Notes: generated by a model not told the origin, from the letters alone. 64,000 bases of DNA from Diadema setosum (GCA_033980235.1 CM067079.1:25934658-25998657); one strand, 5' to 3'. Positions 1-13,055 are shown, numbered from the stretch's first letter. Translations and numbers: made by a program.

Positions 1-60
1 ATGATGGCAGCGGGGAACGCTTCTCTCGTTCCTCCCCCGTTTTATTCTGCGGCGGTCTGA
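1..60 (+). CDS. Possible 3' end of a coding exon (very tentative)
   Basis: The first 60 bases are GC-rich compared with what follows and are open in frame 1 to a TGA at 58-60, encoding 19 residues rich in Ala and Pro. The composition drops sharply to T-rich sequence after the stop, as at a CDS/3' UTR border. Frame 3 is also open, to about base 160, so the frame is not certain. No splice acceptor is visible because the window begins here. I do not recognise the peptide. Confidence 0.2.
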   Translation: MMAAGNASLVPPPFYSAAV

Positions 61-3000
61 AAGAATCCTACCTCAAGATCCCTGTAGAGTGTGCAAATCC
101 CTATAGACTTATACACAGGATCAGTGGAGCCATTGGGTACCCATGGTCATTAGGGGGTTAAGTGTGTGTAGCCACCACACAGCAAGTTGCATGGGATTGT
201 CACTAAAAATTGGAAGAGATTCTGTCGGCTAGTGGCTTTATTTTTATTTTTTTTTTTCCCTGTCACTTCAACTAATCAGTGACCTACCTGTAGGCAGTTT
301 TGCACATTTATTGTTAAGTTTTTGCACTTTTTTGCACATACAAAGAGCATCAATTGTGCTCTCAGATATTATGTATTTAGACAAAAATGATCAGTCAAAT
401 CTATGCAAATCATATTGCCAGTCTAAGACTGTGTGATCATATCTTGTTCATTTTTTTTTCTCATCCATGTTTTATTTGATTTCATTCATCAGTTCAGTCC
501 ATTTTTATACCTTGACCTATATCAGTCTAGGGGGATAAATTGTATGAGTGATACACCGCAGAGGTTTCTAAATGACACCTACATTCACTTCATCTCAATT
601 CCTGTGACATTCAAATTTCTGTTTGTGCCCCACCAATGTGAGATATTATTAATTATGTCTAAAAAAAACAGCCAGTTTTAATCAAGTTATTGTCATTTAG
701 CTCAGATCAAAATCCGAAGCAAAAAGTATCACCCTTTTGGGTAATTAGTAGATGACCAGATTTTTTTTTTCTAACATGGAAAACAGATTTTACAAAATTT
801 CAATTAAGATTGTTGTCGTTTCCCTCTCTGCTTTTTCACCCTCAAATAGCAACGATAGGTAGACTTTTTTTGTATTGCACAGTCCCATGCATTGGCAATA
901 ATGTTGCATTTATAAAATGAAAGACCAGAAAGTTAAGCTCTGCAGGTGAATGATCAGTAAAGGTCATGAGATAAGGAAATCATTTGAACTGCCATTCACC
1001 TCACCCTGTTGGCTTGATTTGATCTCCGATCTGCTTGTCCTTCTGAATTTGATTAGTGGCTACTTATCGGAGCGTTTCTTACAAAATCCAAACAAAATGG
1101 CATATCAGTGTGCATTTTTCTATGATTTGTATGATTAGGGTGTACTCGTGGACATTCTCTTGTCTTTCATAAGCAATAAGATCGTATTTTGACGGTCGTT
1201 TTTGCCCCGTCCATGGAGCCACCCCCCAGTAACTTCACTCAAGAGTTTGTTAGCCAGTCGTTTCTCGTACTGTAACGCTGCGTTACTCACACGTGCTGTA
1301 TGCTTGCTCGGAATCACATGATTCTTAATCTGTTTTCTTATCTTTTGGAACATTTTCAGCAAAGTTCCCTTTGTGAGAAGTTGTTTTGTGCCGGTGGTAG
1401 AGTCATTATGATGTCAACAGCTCCATTTAATACTCATTATGCAAGAGGAGTTTTTGTAGTTTGTGTATTGTAGATGTTCCAACAGTGAGTAGATTCAGGT
1501 AAAGTGCAGTGTAAGGTTTGTAATTTATGGGAACATGTCTGTGAGTAAAGTATAAAAGGTGTGGAAGGTTGGAGAAACGGCGCTTCACCAGATACGGACA
1601 GGTGCATGTTGGAAATGAGAAACTAGACTTGCCCCACTATCAAACAAGTATTTGACTTGCACCAGTCATGAACAAAAATACCTCTTAAAGAAGAATTATT
1701 CCAGGCTCTGTAGAGATGAACAGGCAAGATGGCCGTTTGTGTATGCTAAAAATTAATGTCAGTGCAAACTCAAGAGTCAAACAGTATCGTTAAATGAGAA
1801 AGAAATCCGAAGCTTCATTGTCTCCCCACGACAGTTTTCCCCAACTGAGACATTCCACAAATATCAATCAGATGTGAATAAAAAGCCACTTCAGCCAACG
1901 ATGCATCTATAGCCTTTCCTTCCAACCATACTGACATATCAACAAGTCATGCCAACTTTTGAACAGAAAGGAAAAGTGAAAAATTTTGGTGCATTTTCTA
2001 AACAGAAGCACCAGCATGCAAGATAACAACTTCTCACTACGTCTACCTTCACTCAAACGATATAATGAAAATTATGAACATGCTGTGCATTTCCTCGTAT
2101 CGTGAAAAAGTTAAAAAACAACACGAAGATTTAAAGGGAGAGGTCAGCATGGGATGATTGACTGCATGAATACTTCTGTGTTTGAAGCATCTGGCACTGC
2201 ACCCAGAAGTGTTCAGCAGTTACCGCGCACACCCTCGAGAATGGTGCTAGAAAACGTTTTGTTGAGTCGAGATGATTAATCGATGCTAACTGGGTTTAGT
2301 GACTGCCGAGCACTTCCGTATGTATATTTGCAAGCGTTACTCGTCTCCCAGATCGGGCAACGGCGGGAGGGCGCCGTTGGGTCTGTTTTGCGACTGATTT
2401 TACAGTATTTTTAGTGCAATTTGTTCATTTCGACTTCACGCAGGTCACCATCGGAGACAGAAGTGCGCTGTGATTTGTACAAATTTTTTGAGCAGATGAG
2501 AAAGAGAGCAAGAGAGAGAAATAGAGAGCTAGGGGGCCTTCTGTACAGATTATCGCATGTTGTTCCGTTGTCTTGTACCGGTATTAACTGCTACATTCAA
2601 TGCTGTTTTGCCCTCGCGATGGCGTCACAATTTGTTACTGCAGAGCCATGTGCATACCAGAGGCTCGTTCTTGTGTCATGTCCAAGAGACCGTTAGACAT
2701 TTAGATATCGAGGGTCACAGAATTCTTTTCTTTTCTTTGCGCCCCAGAAAAGGGCAACTCCCTTGAAGGTGGCGTTTTGAGGAAAGAGGTCTTGCTTTCA
2801 AATACCAGGCTGCATTTTGGGAAGTGTGGTAAAATGCTTGTCGTGTAAAAAAAAACAAACAAACCTAAAACTGTATGTAAATTATGTATCTTAGCAAGAT
2901 TTGTTTTGTAGTTCGCTTACCTACTTGTCTCAGGGAAAAAAAAAGAAAGAATAAGAGCAAGATTAATTCTTAGTTATCATTTTTGTTTTGTTTTCCTAAA

Positions 3001-5520
3001 TAGATAACACTGACGTGTTACCAAAGTCTCAATGCTGCCATATTATTTAGGTGAAGAAGCAGAAATCTGGTCGCGTAACTGCGTCGAAGCAGTGTCAGTA
3101 ACCAATAACCAGAGTCGGGAGTAGCCTCAATATTCCAGACCTCTGAGGCAGAGGCATGGAAAAAACGGAAAGAAAAGAAAACAAGAAACAATCATCCGTG
3201 TTTGATGTAAAGACAGCCATTAGCACTGGTTAAACGTAATAACAGTTCGAACTGAAGTGAATATGTTACTGTCTGGAAGCGACAAGAAAATTGATCATGT
3301 GAACAGACAGGAGTGTATAAGTACTGAACTGTGCATCCTGAATGCAGAAAGTGGACTGGGTTGTTTCCTCACTACAGACCGGTCGGGTAGTTTTTTTTAA
3401 CTTTGATATGCTTTGCTTTAGTTTTTCTTTTTGTTTTGTTTTTCGGCAAACGCTAAGTTGCGGAAGAAACGGACTGTGCAGTGTCTAAAGAGGCATAATA
3501 TATTATACCAGAGATGGGTAGAGAATATTTCATTTTTGTGTTGTTGTTGTTTTTTTTTCATCCTGTAATAATAACGCAAGAGAACTATCTGTACAAATGT
3601 GAACAATACGGAGTTAGCAGAGAGATGACAGTGTAAAGAGAGTCTTTGGTTTCAGAGCAAGTAGAAGGTTTTAGATTTTTATGATGTGTCTCATGTGTAA
3701 AGTATTAGACAGAGATGTTTTATATCAGATTGTAAAGGAAGAGGATGGTGTGGAACAGGAAGGTAGGAAGAAGGAGCGAAAGAAAGAGAGAGAGAGAGAG
3801 AGAGCGTGAAAGAGATGGATAGTTTCAAGAGCAAACTGAATAGTGGAGGCCATACGTAGAATATTTTATGAGAGTTATGGTCGAAGATGATTCACTGCAC
3901 CTGTGGTTTTGAGTCCTGCTACCTGCAGAACGGAAAGGAAAAATGATAAAGGTCGAGCTGACGGAGCCTTCCCCCAAAAAAATGTGTTCAAACTTTAAAG
4001 AGAAATGAGGGGCAGTTCATTCTGTACTTAAAAAGGACAAGTTTCCAGAGGGCAAAAAAGTAGCCAACCAGAATGCAAACTGCAGTTCCACGCATTGTTT
4101 TCTGCGTAAATCACGACATCTTTGATTGAATTTTATCGGATGTTTTGGAGAGGTTAATCCTTATGTTTCTTCGTCAAAAAAAAAAGGTGCTTCAGATGTA
4201 TTCTCATGAATGTGTAAATTCCGTTTTTGTTGGCCTATACTAATGTGTGTATCTTCTACATTGTGTGTAGAAAGTGTCTATGTGACCAAATTTGAGTAGT
4301 GAAAAGTTTAACATCAACTTGGAGTAAGTAATGTTTGGTACTAAAATAACAACAACAAAAAAAGAGATGTACACTCTGATTAGAAACTCTGAATATTCAC
4401 TATGCTCTCCAATATACTTTTGTATTGTGTAAATATACTGTACAAAGTGTGATTTTGTTTTTCTTTCATGCTTTTGGAAAGATTTAACACCTGTAGTGTG
4501 TACATTTGCCATAGTGGAAGTTAGAAATTCCTGTTTTATAACTGAGATGACTTTTTTTTCTCTCAATTTGCACTGAAGTATTCACAGATTGTGAGTTGAG
4601 ACAAAAACGATATGAGTTTCGTTGGCCAAGGATAGAGAGAAAATCTAGGCCGAAACGCATTAATTTCTGTGAAGATTTTTGTGAAATGCTTCATTGGCAG
4701 AAATTTGTATATTGTGTAGCTGTTTCTGACAGAGTTTCGTTTTGAGTTGAACACTTCCTCTCTCGTATACAATTTGTTTCCTGAATTCTGAAGTGTGTAA
4801 ATGTCATTCCATAAACCGAAGATGTTAATTGACTTGAGTTGAATGATTTTCTGTTTATTACATTATGCATGTTTCGGGCAAACATGCAATGGTTTGGTAA
4901 TTCTGTGATTAAGCTATTTTCTTGAGATATGTGTGAACCTAAACATAGCTACTTGAATATGTTAGAGCATTGCCTATATGTGTACATTTTTGGTGATTTT
5001 TTTTTCTCTCCTTTGTGAAGATTGAATGCCACCATAGATATCTGGTTCTTTTTTCCCCTCTATTTGTATTTGATTTTCAGTGGTATTTTCATGTGTCAAT
5101 GGTTGAAATTCTAGCTCATCATTTTTTCCCTAAAAAATTCTCTTCTTTTCACTGATTGTAAATCATTGCATTTTGTATTTATTGAAAACTATGAGAAGGG
5201 TATTTATTATGAGCTATTGTGCCAGAGTGATATGTTGAAAGGGAAGATGTCATCATTGGCATTTTTCAGCTGTTTATTTTTTTTTTCCTCCTGGTTTTTC
5301 TTTTCCTTTTTCCTTTTCCTTTTTTTTATTTTTTATTTTGGTTTCAGTTTGACATTGTGGGGTGTAGAAAATTTGTATACATACCAAACAAGGCTGCCCT
5401 ATGTCCAATAAAAAAACAAAAATATGAAACAGAGAATGGTTACCATGTTGTGGATCTCATTTTGTGTTGAGTTGTGGTGTGGTAGAAATGTTTTCAAATA
5501 AATATACTTGTAGTGTCTCT
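61..5520 (+). other. T-rich non-coding stretch, possible long 3' UTR
   Basis: No ORF here looks like protein. The plus strand is clearly T-rich with many TGTGTAAA-type words, including a Pumilio-like TGTAAATA near 4429. AATAAA-type signals occur near 5407 and 5497, after which the composition changes. This fits a long 3' UTR of a gene ending at the left edge, but ordinary intergenic DNA is equally possible. A (GA)n run lies at 3785-3805. Confidence 0.25.
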
Positions 5521-5744
5521 TAATTCTGGTGATCAGCTTTTAGAAATGAAAACTAAAAAAAAAAAATGTTTTCACAATATTACAAGCTGAGATATTGGAT
5601 TATTGGATCATCCATACATATGTTTGAATTTTTGTGCTGTTGTTTGAAAAAAGTTGTCATTACTTGGTACTTTTACAATTGTAGTCTCCTTTGTTTTGAC
5701 TGATTTTCTTGTACATGTACAACAGAACAAAATCTAACATTTTC

Positions 5745-5905
5745 ATTTCATGTATTTCCACTTTAAATCATTATTTGGTTTACAAAGTTTGCATGAAAAG
5801 AAAACAAAAAAACATTTTACCAAGTATGATAATGGCAGAATCATGAGAAGCAAAAATATGCTCATTGAAAATGATCCCTACACAAGTATTGTGATGTAAA
5901 TACAT
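5745..5905 (-). repeat. Non-LTR retrotransposon 3' end fragment
   Basis: This segment is similar to the sequence split by LTR element copy 1 (12925-13055 plus 18942-18990). The two share the TTTCATTTCAT tail, the TTGGTTTACAAA word and the ATGATCCCTA word. It is the 3' end of a minus-strand LINE or a SINE that shares its tail. Because it lacks the LTR element, it acts as an unoccupied copy of that insertion site. Confidence 0.55.
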
Positions 5906-5969
5906 TTCGTGAATTATCATTTGCCATTAGGTTGAAACAAACATAAAACATTAAAAAAAAAGTATGCAA

Positions 5970-6198
5970 TAGAATAGACCAGTTCGTAGTTCCACTTTGC
6001 GCATGAGCAGAAAAAGGTCATTTGTGACAACAGGCATTTTGGTTTGTTAATTCACTGAGATAAGCATCTGTGATGTGATGATTATTCATATATCCTTATA
6101 TTGATATGGACTAGATGGTGCTTGCCAGCACGTCCACCTGACAGCAAGGCTGCATGGTATTTGGCAATATCAAAAGAAAATGTTCATGCATTCAATAC

Positions 6199-6233
<35 letters not shown>

Positions 6234-6470
6234 GATGCCTCCTGAAATGTCAATTGGCCATTCTGGTCACCTGGTCTAAACGAAAATTAATTCTTTGTTT
6301 GAATATGAACTCCATAAATTGTTTCGTCGGGCAAGCTTATGCATTATGTCGCTTTGAAAACGAGTAAAGTGCGTAACCAACTGAGAAGAAAGAAAGGTCA
6401 TTTGTACCAATGTATTTGTACCAATGTGTACATGAGCTAATTATGAACTGGCTTATACCCATAAAATATT
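5970..6470 (+). repeat. Dispersed repeat R1, copy 1
   Basis: It matches the reverse complement of 30565-31015 over most of its length. Shared words include GCATGAGCAGAAAA, CACCTGACAGCAAG, GGTATTTGGCAAT and GCATTATGTCGCTTTGAA. Both ends carry a GGTCATTTGT word in direct orientation. A run of about 31 A at 6200-6230 interrupts this copy. No coding capacity was seen; the class is unknown. Confidence 0.65.
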
Positions 6471-7117
6471 GGGGAAGAAGTCATATCAAATGACAAAGAT
6501 GAGAAGGGGAGGAGATTCTACATCTGGCTGTACATCATGTTGATGTCTTTGTACACACCTGATTGTGAAAAAAAAAAACAACCCACATGTCTACCTTAGC
6601 TTTTCTAGTAACCTGCCAATAAAAAGCAACAACAACAAAATAAAAGCAAAACACACTCACAAACACACAATTTGTTTTCCCTCGATCTCTGTTGGTTTCA
6701 TTCTCAAATCATACATAACTGGATATCAAATAAAACATACAAATACAGCTCAAAGACAAAATCAACGCCATTTTTCAATGTTTACTGCCATATTCTCTCT
6801 CTCTCTAACATCGACAACGGAAAAAATAAAGTCAAACCAACTGAACTATACTAACTAAACAATACTATTATTTCACTTGATCATATTATGAAACCATATT
6901 TCCTTTGAATGTGTAAACATAATCCACTCTTAGGATAGTGAAATTATATGCAAAAAATACAACAACAACAACAAACAAAAACATTATACAACTCCAGAAC
7001 GAAATCTTTCATAAAAGCCCTATCATCCCCTCCCAACTAAACAAATATATATCTATCATATCCTATTATGAGTGATCTTACCATATACTGTAATTCTTAC
7101 TACAAATCATTGATGGG
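6471..7117. other. AT-rich non-coding sequence
   Basis: A-rich sequence with short runs of A and CAA repeats. The ORFs are low-complexity and not protein-like. No gene was recognised. Confidence 0.5.
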
Positions 7118-7360
7118 CGGTGATTTGGCTCAGTCGGTAGATAGCGCGTCTACCTCCAGACTGATTCAAAGGACCTGGGTTCGATTCCAGTGTCTAACTG
7201 AACAATGTTTTGTGTAATCATACCGTCCCCTCTAGTAAGAGGCAAAACTCTCTGTCCCTCGGATAGGACAAGGAAATGGAGGTCCCGTGTGTGAAAGAGC
7301 CGCAAATCAAAATATCTCGCTTCATTCATTCTTCGTAAAAAGCAGAGGAAGTGTGAGAGA
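7118..7360 (+). repeat. tRNA-derived SINE
   Basis: An A box (TGGCTCAGTCGG, 7126-7137) and a B box (GGTTCGATTCC, 7178-7188) are about 40 bp apart, as in an internal Pol III promoter. A tRNA-unrelated body follows (GATAGGACAAGG, GGAGGTCCCGTGTG). The acceptor stem does not pair, so this is a SINE and not a tRNA gene. Confidence 0.75.
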
Positions 7361-7816
7361 ATATTGAGATTTCATTAAGAGACATCCTAGTGCTTCTTTT
7401 ACTGATTTGAAACCCGTTTATAATACTGTTATCCCATAAAGCCCTATAAACGGCATCTCAATAGTTTGTGATCTTTGTTATCTTTCAAACTTTTTAAAAT
7501 CTTTTATCATGTCCCAGTAATTTGTACAGTAGAAGAAAAATATATTTCTTTTAGCTATCGTCTTACTATCACTACTCACTATCATCTTATTAAATTGGTT
7601 GCAGAATTATCAACAGCCTCTAATTCAAAATGGCTAAAATGCATAAGTGATCAGTAAATTGGCAACAGATTTGGGAAGATTCAAGTTTCATTTTTTTTTT
7701 TTTGGTCTCCAACTGCTAAATGTTGTAATTTCTTTGTTCTGATTTTGTGCAGATCTAATGACTCTATGACCAATACCGTCTAAGTAGTCCAGGCGCAGGG
7801 ACCCAGAAAAAATGAC
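7361..7816. other. Unassigned sequence between SINE and inverted repeat
   Basis: AT-rich. Nothing recognised. Confidence 0.4.
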
Positions 7817-9103
7817 TTCGTTCAACCCACCCCGCAGAAAAGGTTTGACTGCATAGGGTGGTCGGTTGGACTCTCTGGAACACCCCTAGGTAGTATGTGA
7901 TTCGAAATTGTGGTATCAATAAAATTTTACAGGCCATTTTAGTTGCGACAAGACCTTATTGTTCGAAAAAGAGTCTGCGCACGCAAAGACTAGTACACGC
8001 ACTGGGCACTGCTACAGGCGCCAGTGCCAGTGGTGCGTGTAGTAGTCTTAGCGCACGCAGACTTTTTCCTCGGCAAACAAGGGTTTTTGCCAGCAAACTC
8101 ACTAGCTGAGGTCAGTGTAGTTTAGTTTCTGGCCGTTTTTATTTCGTGTTTATTTTTTCCGAGTTGCAGCAAGCCGAGTGAGGTTGCATACCCAGTGATT
8201 GTGACCCCAAACCGTTCGGGCGTCGCAATCACTTGGTATGCGCCTTCGCTCGGCTTAGCACAATAAAGTGGGCTTCTACACATGCGCAAGCTGCAACTCG
8301 GAGAGATGAAAACGAAATAAAAACGACTAGAAACTAGATTGGGGTCGGTTACGGCTGGCACTGAAAATTACAACATAATCACAGTTTTTGCAGTTATTTC
8401 ATAAATAATTCCTCAAAACACCGTAAAACCATATATATATATGTTGCTAGAGATGTCAGCAAAACAATGGGATACATTGTAAGTTAAAATATTGTGCATG
8501 GTTACCATGGTAACCAGATGTATACAGGTGATTGATAACCCCAAAAATGCCTCCAACTGCTGCAAACTTTGGTATTTTTCGTTCAGTTTTTTTTTTTTTT
8601 GTAGATAGGTGAATTAAAAACAAACATTCCTATTGATTATTGTTCAAAGAAGTTTTTCCTGTTGCCATGGCAACCAGTAATATCCAATCAGGATTCAGCT
8701 GTCAATACTTAAGAACTAATGCCCATATTTTCAAAAAGCTCAATAAGCATGTCATTCTGCATAATTGTACAATTTACCGTACTTTTAACACATATTTGAT
8801 TTCAAATTACAGGCAAATGTTGTTTCCACCAATGTATGGACACAAAATTCCCTTCAAAATCTATGTTAATACAGAGAGCAAAGCCGACGATATTCTGATA
8901 TTAGCTTTTTAGAGTATATATTTACAGAGAAATGGTTATTCGAAACAACCTTGGAAAAGAGCAGAAGAAAGCAATTGATTGTTCTTGTTCTTAAAGGAAA
9001 TTTATTCAAGAATGCAGACAAATTCCTTTCTAAAGAAGGAATATACACGTACACTGCATTATCCATCAATGGAATTAAAAGCGTACTTTTCGTTGGTAAG
9101 CTA
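7817..9103 (+). repeat. Left arm of a 4.7 kb inverted repeat
   Basis: About 1.29 kb that matches the reverse complement of 11122-12485 nearly base for base. It starts TTCGTTCAACCC and ends TTGGTAAGCTA. It has a smaller internal hairpin: the CCGAGTTGCAGC word near 8160 reappears inverted near 8290. The palindromes GGTTACCATGGTAACC and GTTGCCATGGCAAC also lie inside. No transposase is visible. A foldback-type DNA transposon or an inverted segmental duplication would both explain it. Confidence 0.8.
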
Positions 9104-9251
9104 TATATATTTGGACAACTTGTGGTGATATTTCATAATCAAGTTCGAATTTCCCATTCTTTGTTAAATATGAATTCAATTTTTCATTTCTTGTTACGCC
9201 TGTTACTAGAGCTCACAGTGTGATGGATTGACTTTCAGTACTTTGTTATAC

Positions 9252-9285
<34 letters not shown>

Positions 9286-9979
9286 AGTATTTTAGCTTTA
9301 TTTTCAACAAGTTTATTTGTGGATCGAGGTATTTGTGAATCAGGGTATTTTAAGGACGTCTCAGGGTCAGACAATTCAGACAATCAGACAACTTTCTGTC
9401 TCAAATATACCATCAGCATTTATGTTTGTACCACACCAGCGTGCGATAAAAGTGAAAAAAAAATATCTCGAGTGTAAATACTTTTTCGTGCTTTTCGTGG
9501 ACTGTAAGTGCACGAAATTTGAATCATTCTGTTTGTTATAGGCTATATCTAAAGTGTAGATACATTTTTTGTGCTTTTCGTGGACTGTAAGTGCACGAAA
9601 TTTGATTCCTTCTGTCGATATAGGGTATCATTATTTGGACAACTTATTGTGATATTTCATAACCAAGTTCGAATCGTCAGTTCTTTGTTAGATATGAATT
9701 TCTTGTTATGCCTGTTACTAGAGCTCACAGTGTGACTGACTTTCAGTACTTTGTTATACATTACAGTACAAGTTTTGTAACTTTTTTGTTCAACAATTTT
9801 ATTTGTGGATCAAGGTATTTTAAGGACATTTCGGGCTCAGATAACTTTCTATTTTCCACAGTCATAAGTTTGCCACAACAAAGTAGGATAAAGTGAAAAA
9901 AATATCTGGAATCCAGACATGCACGTTTGTTTATTTTGCCTTACGTGCTCATGATCACCCATTGTAGGTCGGGTCTTAA
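9104..9979 (+). repeat. Left part of the inverted-repeat loop, with internal direct repeats
   Basis: The segment starting near 9111 (GGACAACTTGTGGTGATATT) is repeated from about 9634 (GGACAACTTATTGTGATATT) and includes TGTTACTAGAGCTCACAGTG. A second pair, around the word CGTGGACTGTAAGTGCACG, lies at 9483-9535 and 9564-9620. A (TA)n run is at 9255-9283. Together these suggest an older local tandem duplication. Confidence 0.6.
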
Positions 9980-10963
9980 CCCTATAAAGCCCAAGCTATT
10001 TTGACCCCTTCCAGGCCCAAGGGGGGGGGGGGGGGGGGGGGGGGCGGCACATTGTGCCCCCTACATAATTTCTTTATTATATGATGTATGACCGTCATAT
10101 TTGGCACATGGGTAGAGCAACTCATGCTCTACATGACCCAACATTTCTCAAGGTTACCCACTAACTGCACTATTTCCCAAAATATAAAAAATACATAAAA
10201 AATATACTAAAATCATGTTTTTTCTTTCTATTCCTTTATCCCCAGTAAATATGTTGTTATTTTATATTAATTATTTTCATATTTACTACAAAGGAAGAGC
10301 AAGTCAACGTTCACTATTTGTTATGGTTGAAATTTCTCAAGGTCAACATGCGGGGGCGTAATTCATTACAATATAAAGAAATAATTTATATGAAACCTAT
10401 TACGTATTGCTTGGAATGGGTGCATATATATTTGTATCACATTTCATATTTCCAAAATACTGAAATTTTAAGTATACAGATTGATATTATGATAAACAAA
10501 TGATATTGCTTGTGTGAAGATAACACAAAATAATAAGGTAATCTTTGAAAAATGCTGTATTTTCGATTATTTCTATTATATCTATTGTTTGATGCCTATG
10601 TTATATAGAAAATAAAGGAAATAATAAGAAGACCATTTCAGGGTAATTCTCAACCATAATTACTTCACATTTCTTTCCTTTAAAAAACTGTAGCCAAGAA
10701 AACCCCAATTTCATCCATAATTATATTGTTAACTGAAATTGAAACAGAAAATCATACAAAATCTGACTAACATGGTTGTCAGTTTACGGTTGCCATAGCA
10801 AACAGGAATATCGGACATACCTAAATTATATATCAAAATGTTTGTAATAAGATTTTAGGAAAAGCCACCAAATTTGGTTGAAATCGGGTAAAGGGTTTAG
10901 GAGCGGCAAATGAAGATATGGTAGGGGGCACAATGTGCCCCCCCCCCCTTGGGCTTTATAGGG
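9980..10963. mobile_element. TTAA-flanked MITE, piggyBac-like
   Basis: Perfect 16 bp terminal inverted repeats (CCCTATAAAGCCCAAG) are flanked on both sides by TTAA (9976-9979 and 10964-10967). A second inverted word, GGCACATTGTGCCCCC, follows inside each end, next to G or C runs. TTAA duplication and CCC-starting ends are typical of piggyBac-like transposons. The 984 bp body has no transposase, so the element is non-autonomous. It lies in the loop of the large inverted repeat. Confidence 0.75.
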
Positions 10964-10967
10964 TTAA

Positions 10968-11121
10968 ACTACCCACCTCAACACTACAAAGTTAACCTGG
11001 ATAAAACGGATAGGACCCCTCATCCCTCATTCTCTCCTTAATGGCATTAATTCATTACTGCACGTTTTAATACAAATTTACATGTCATGACTTTTCATTT
11101 TATTTATTTTATTTTTAACCC
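10968..11121. other. Right part of the inverted-repeat loop
   Basis: A short AT-rich stretch between the TTAA MITE and the right arm. Nothing recognised. Confidence 0.4.
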
Positions 11122-12485
11122 TAGCTTACCAACGAAAAAGTACGCTTTTAATTCCATTGATGGATAATGCAGTGTGCGTGTATATTCCTTCTTTAGAAAG
11201 AATCTGCACTCTTGAATAAATTTCCTTTAAGAACAAGAACAATCAATTGCTTTCTTCTGCTCTTTTCCAAGGTTGTTTCGAATAACCATTTTTCTGTAAA
11301 TTCTAAAAAACTAATATCAGAATATCGTCGGCTTTGCTCTCTGTATTAACATAGATTTTGAAGGGTATTTTGTGTCCATACTTTGGTGGAAACAACATTT
11401 GCCTGTAATTTGAAGTCAAATATGTGTTAAAAGTACGGTAAATGGTACAATTTTTTTATTATGCAGAATGACATGCTTATTGAGCTTTTTGAAAATATGG
11501 GCATTAGTTCTTAAGTATTGACAGCTGAATCCTGATTGGATATTACTGGTTGCCATGGCAACAGGAAAAAAAACTTTTTTGAACAATAAGCAATAGCAAT
11601 GTTTGTTTTTAATTCACCAATCTACAAAAAAAAAGAACTGAACAAAAAATACCAAAGTTTGCAGCAGTTGGAGGCATTTTTTGGATTATCAATCACCTGT
11701 ATACATCTGGTTACCATGGTAACCATGCACAATATTTTAACTTACAATGTATCCCATTGTTTTGCTGACATCTCTAGCAACATATATATATATATGGTTT
11801 TACTGTGTTTTGAGGAATTATTCATGAAATAACTGCAAAAACTGTGATTATGTTGTAATTTTCAGTGCCAGCCGTAACCGACCCCAGTCTAGTTTCTAGT
11901 CGTTTTTATTTCGTTTTCATCTCTCCGAGTTGCAGCTTGCGCATGACTTAATAAATAATTCAACAAAATGGCCGATTTTTTTCTGGTACCCCAGGGTACC
12001 AATTTTATGTCATCATGTGTAGAAGCCCACTTTATTGTGCTAAGCCGAGCGAAGGCGCATACCAAGTGATTGCGACGCCCGAACGGTTTGGGGTCACAAT
12101 CACTGGGTATGCAACCTCACTCGGCTTGCTGCAACTCGGAAAAAATAAACACGAAATAAAAACGGCTAGAAACTAAACTACACTGACCTCAGCTAGTGAG
12201 TTTGCTGGCAAAAACCCTTGTTTGCCGAGGAAAAAGTCTGCGTGCGCTAAGACTACTACACGCACCACTGGCACCGTCTGGCGCCTGTAGCAGTGCCCAG
12301 TGCGTGTACTAGTCTTTGCGTGCGCAGACTCTTTTTCGAACAATAAGGTCTTGTCGCAACTAAAATGGCCTGTAAAATTTTATTGATACCACAATTTCGA
12401 CTCACATACTACCTGGGGGTGTTCCTGGAGGTCCCATCTACCACTCTGTGGGGTCAAACCTTTTCTGCGGGGTGGGTTGAACGAA
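11122..12485 (-). repeat. Right arm of the 4.7 kb inverted repeat
   Basis: About 1.36 kb, the reverse complement of 7817-9103 with scattered substitutions. It carries about 70 bp near 11945-12013 that the left arm lacks, either an insertion here or a deletion there. The outer end GAACGAA mirrors the TTCGTTC of the left arm. No clear target-site duplication was seen outside the arms. Confidence 0.8.
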
Positions 12486-12924
12486 CTCCTTAATTAAGGC
12501 CCGTACAGGAATTAGCGCCTTGACTAAAGTGTCTAATGTTTCTTCAATGCAGTAAAATTCAGAAATGTTAATACTTAACATAAAAAACGATGATTTCTGC
12601 AACAAAATGATCGCGGGTAGTGGGCTTGCATTTTAACGGAACCACCCGAATAATGATTCATATAGTTTGAAGTGGTATGTACACATTTTGCACAGAAAGG
12701 ACGGAAAAATGCTTTGTATGATTGGTCTCAACAAAAATCCACGGACTTTCCATTTTGTTATGTCTTCTAACAAAATCGCGATGTGATTTCTTTGATAAAT
12801 TTATTGAAATTCTAATTACATACTAATATTAGAATTCTATCATCGCATTGGTCCTGAACTGCCCTGTCGTATTTCACATACCAATACTGAGTTTGACCAA
12901 ATCTTGTGAAATAACGCTTCAATT
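12486..12924. other. Unassigned AT-rich sequence
   Basis: Nothing recognised between the inverted repeat and the LINE tail. Confidence 0.4.
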
Positions 12925-13055
12925 ACTCATTTCATTTCATTTCATTTCATTTATTTCCACTTTCATAATTGGTTTACAAAATTTGCATAAAAACAAACGA
13001 ACAAACAAGAATGCCTGGTATCAAATATGATAGTGGCGGAATCATGAAAAGCACA
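12925..13055 (-). mobile_element. 3' tail of LINE, distal to the LTR insertion
   Basis: Read on the minus strand this ends in repeated AAATG units (12925-12955), a typical tail for CR1/L2-like LINEs and their SINEs. It continues the sequence that resumes at 18942, so LTR element copy 1 split it. The last four bases, CACA, are the left target-site duplication. Confidence 0.65.

Noticed and set aside
7126..7188. True tRNA gene
   Set aside because: A and B boxes are good but the acceptor stem does not pair and a SINE body follows.
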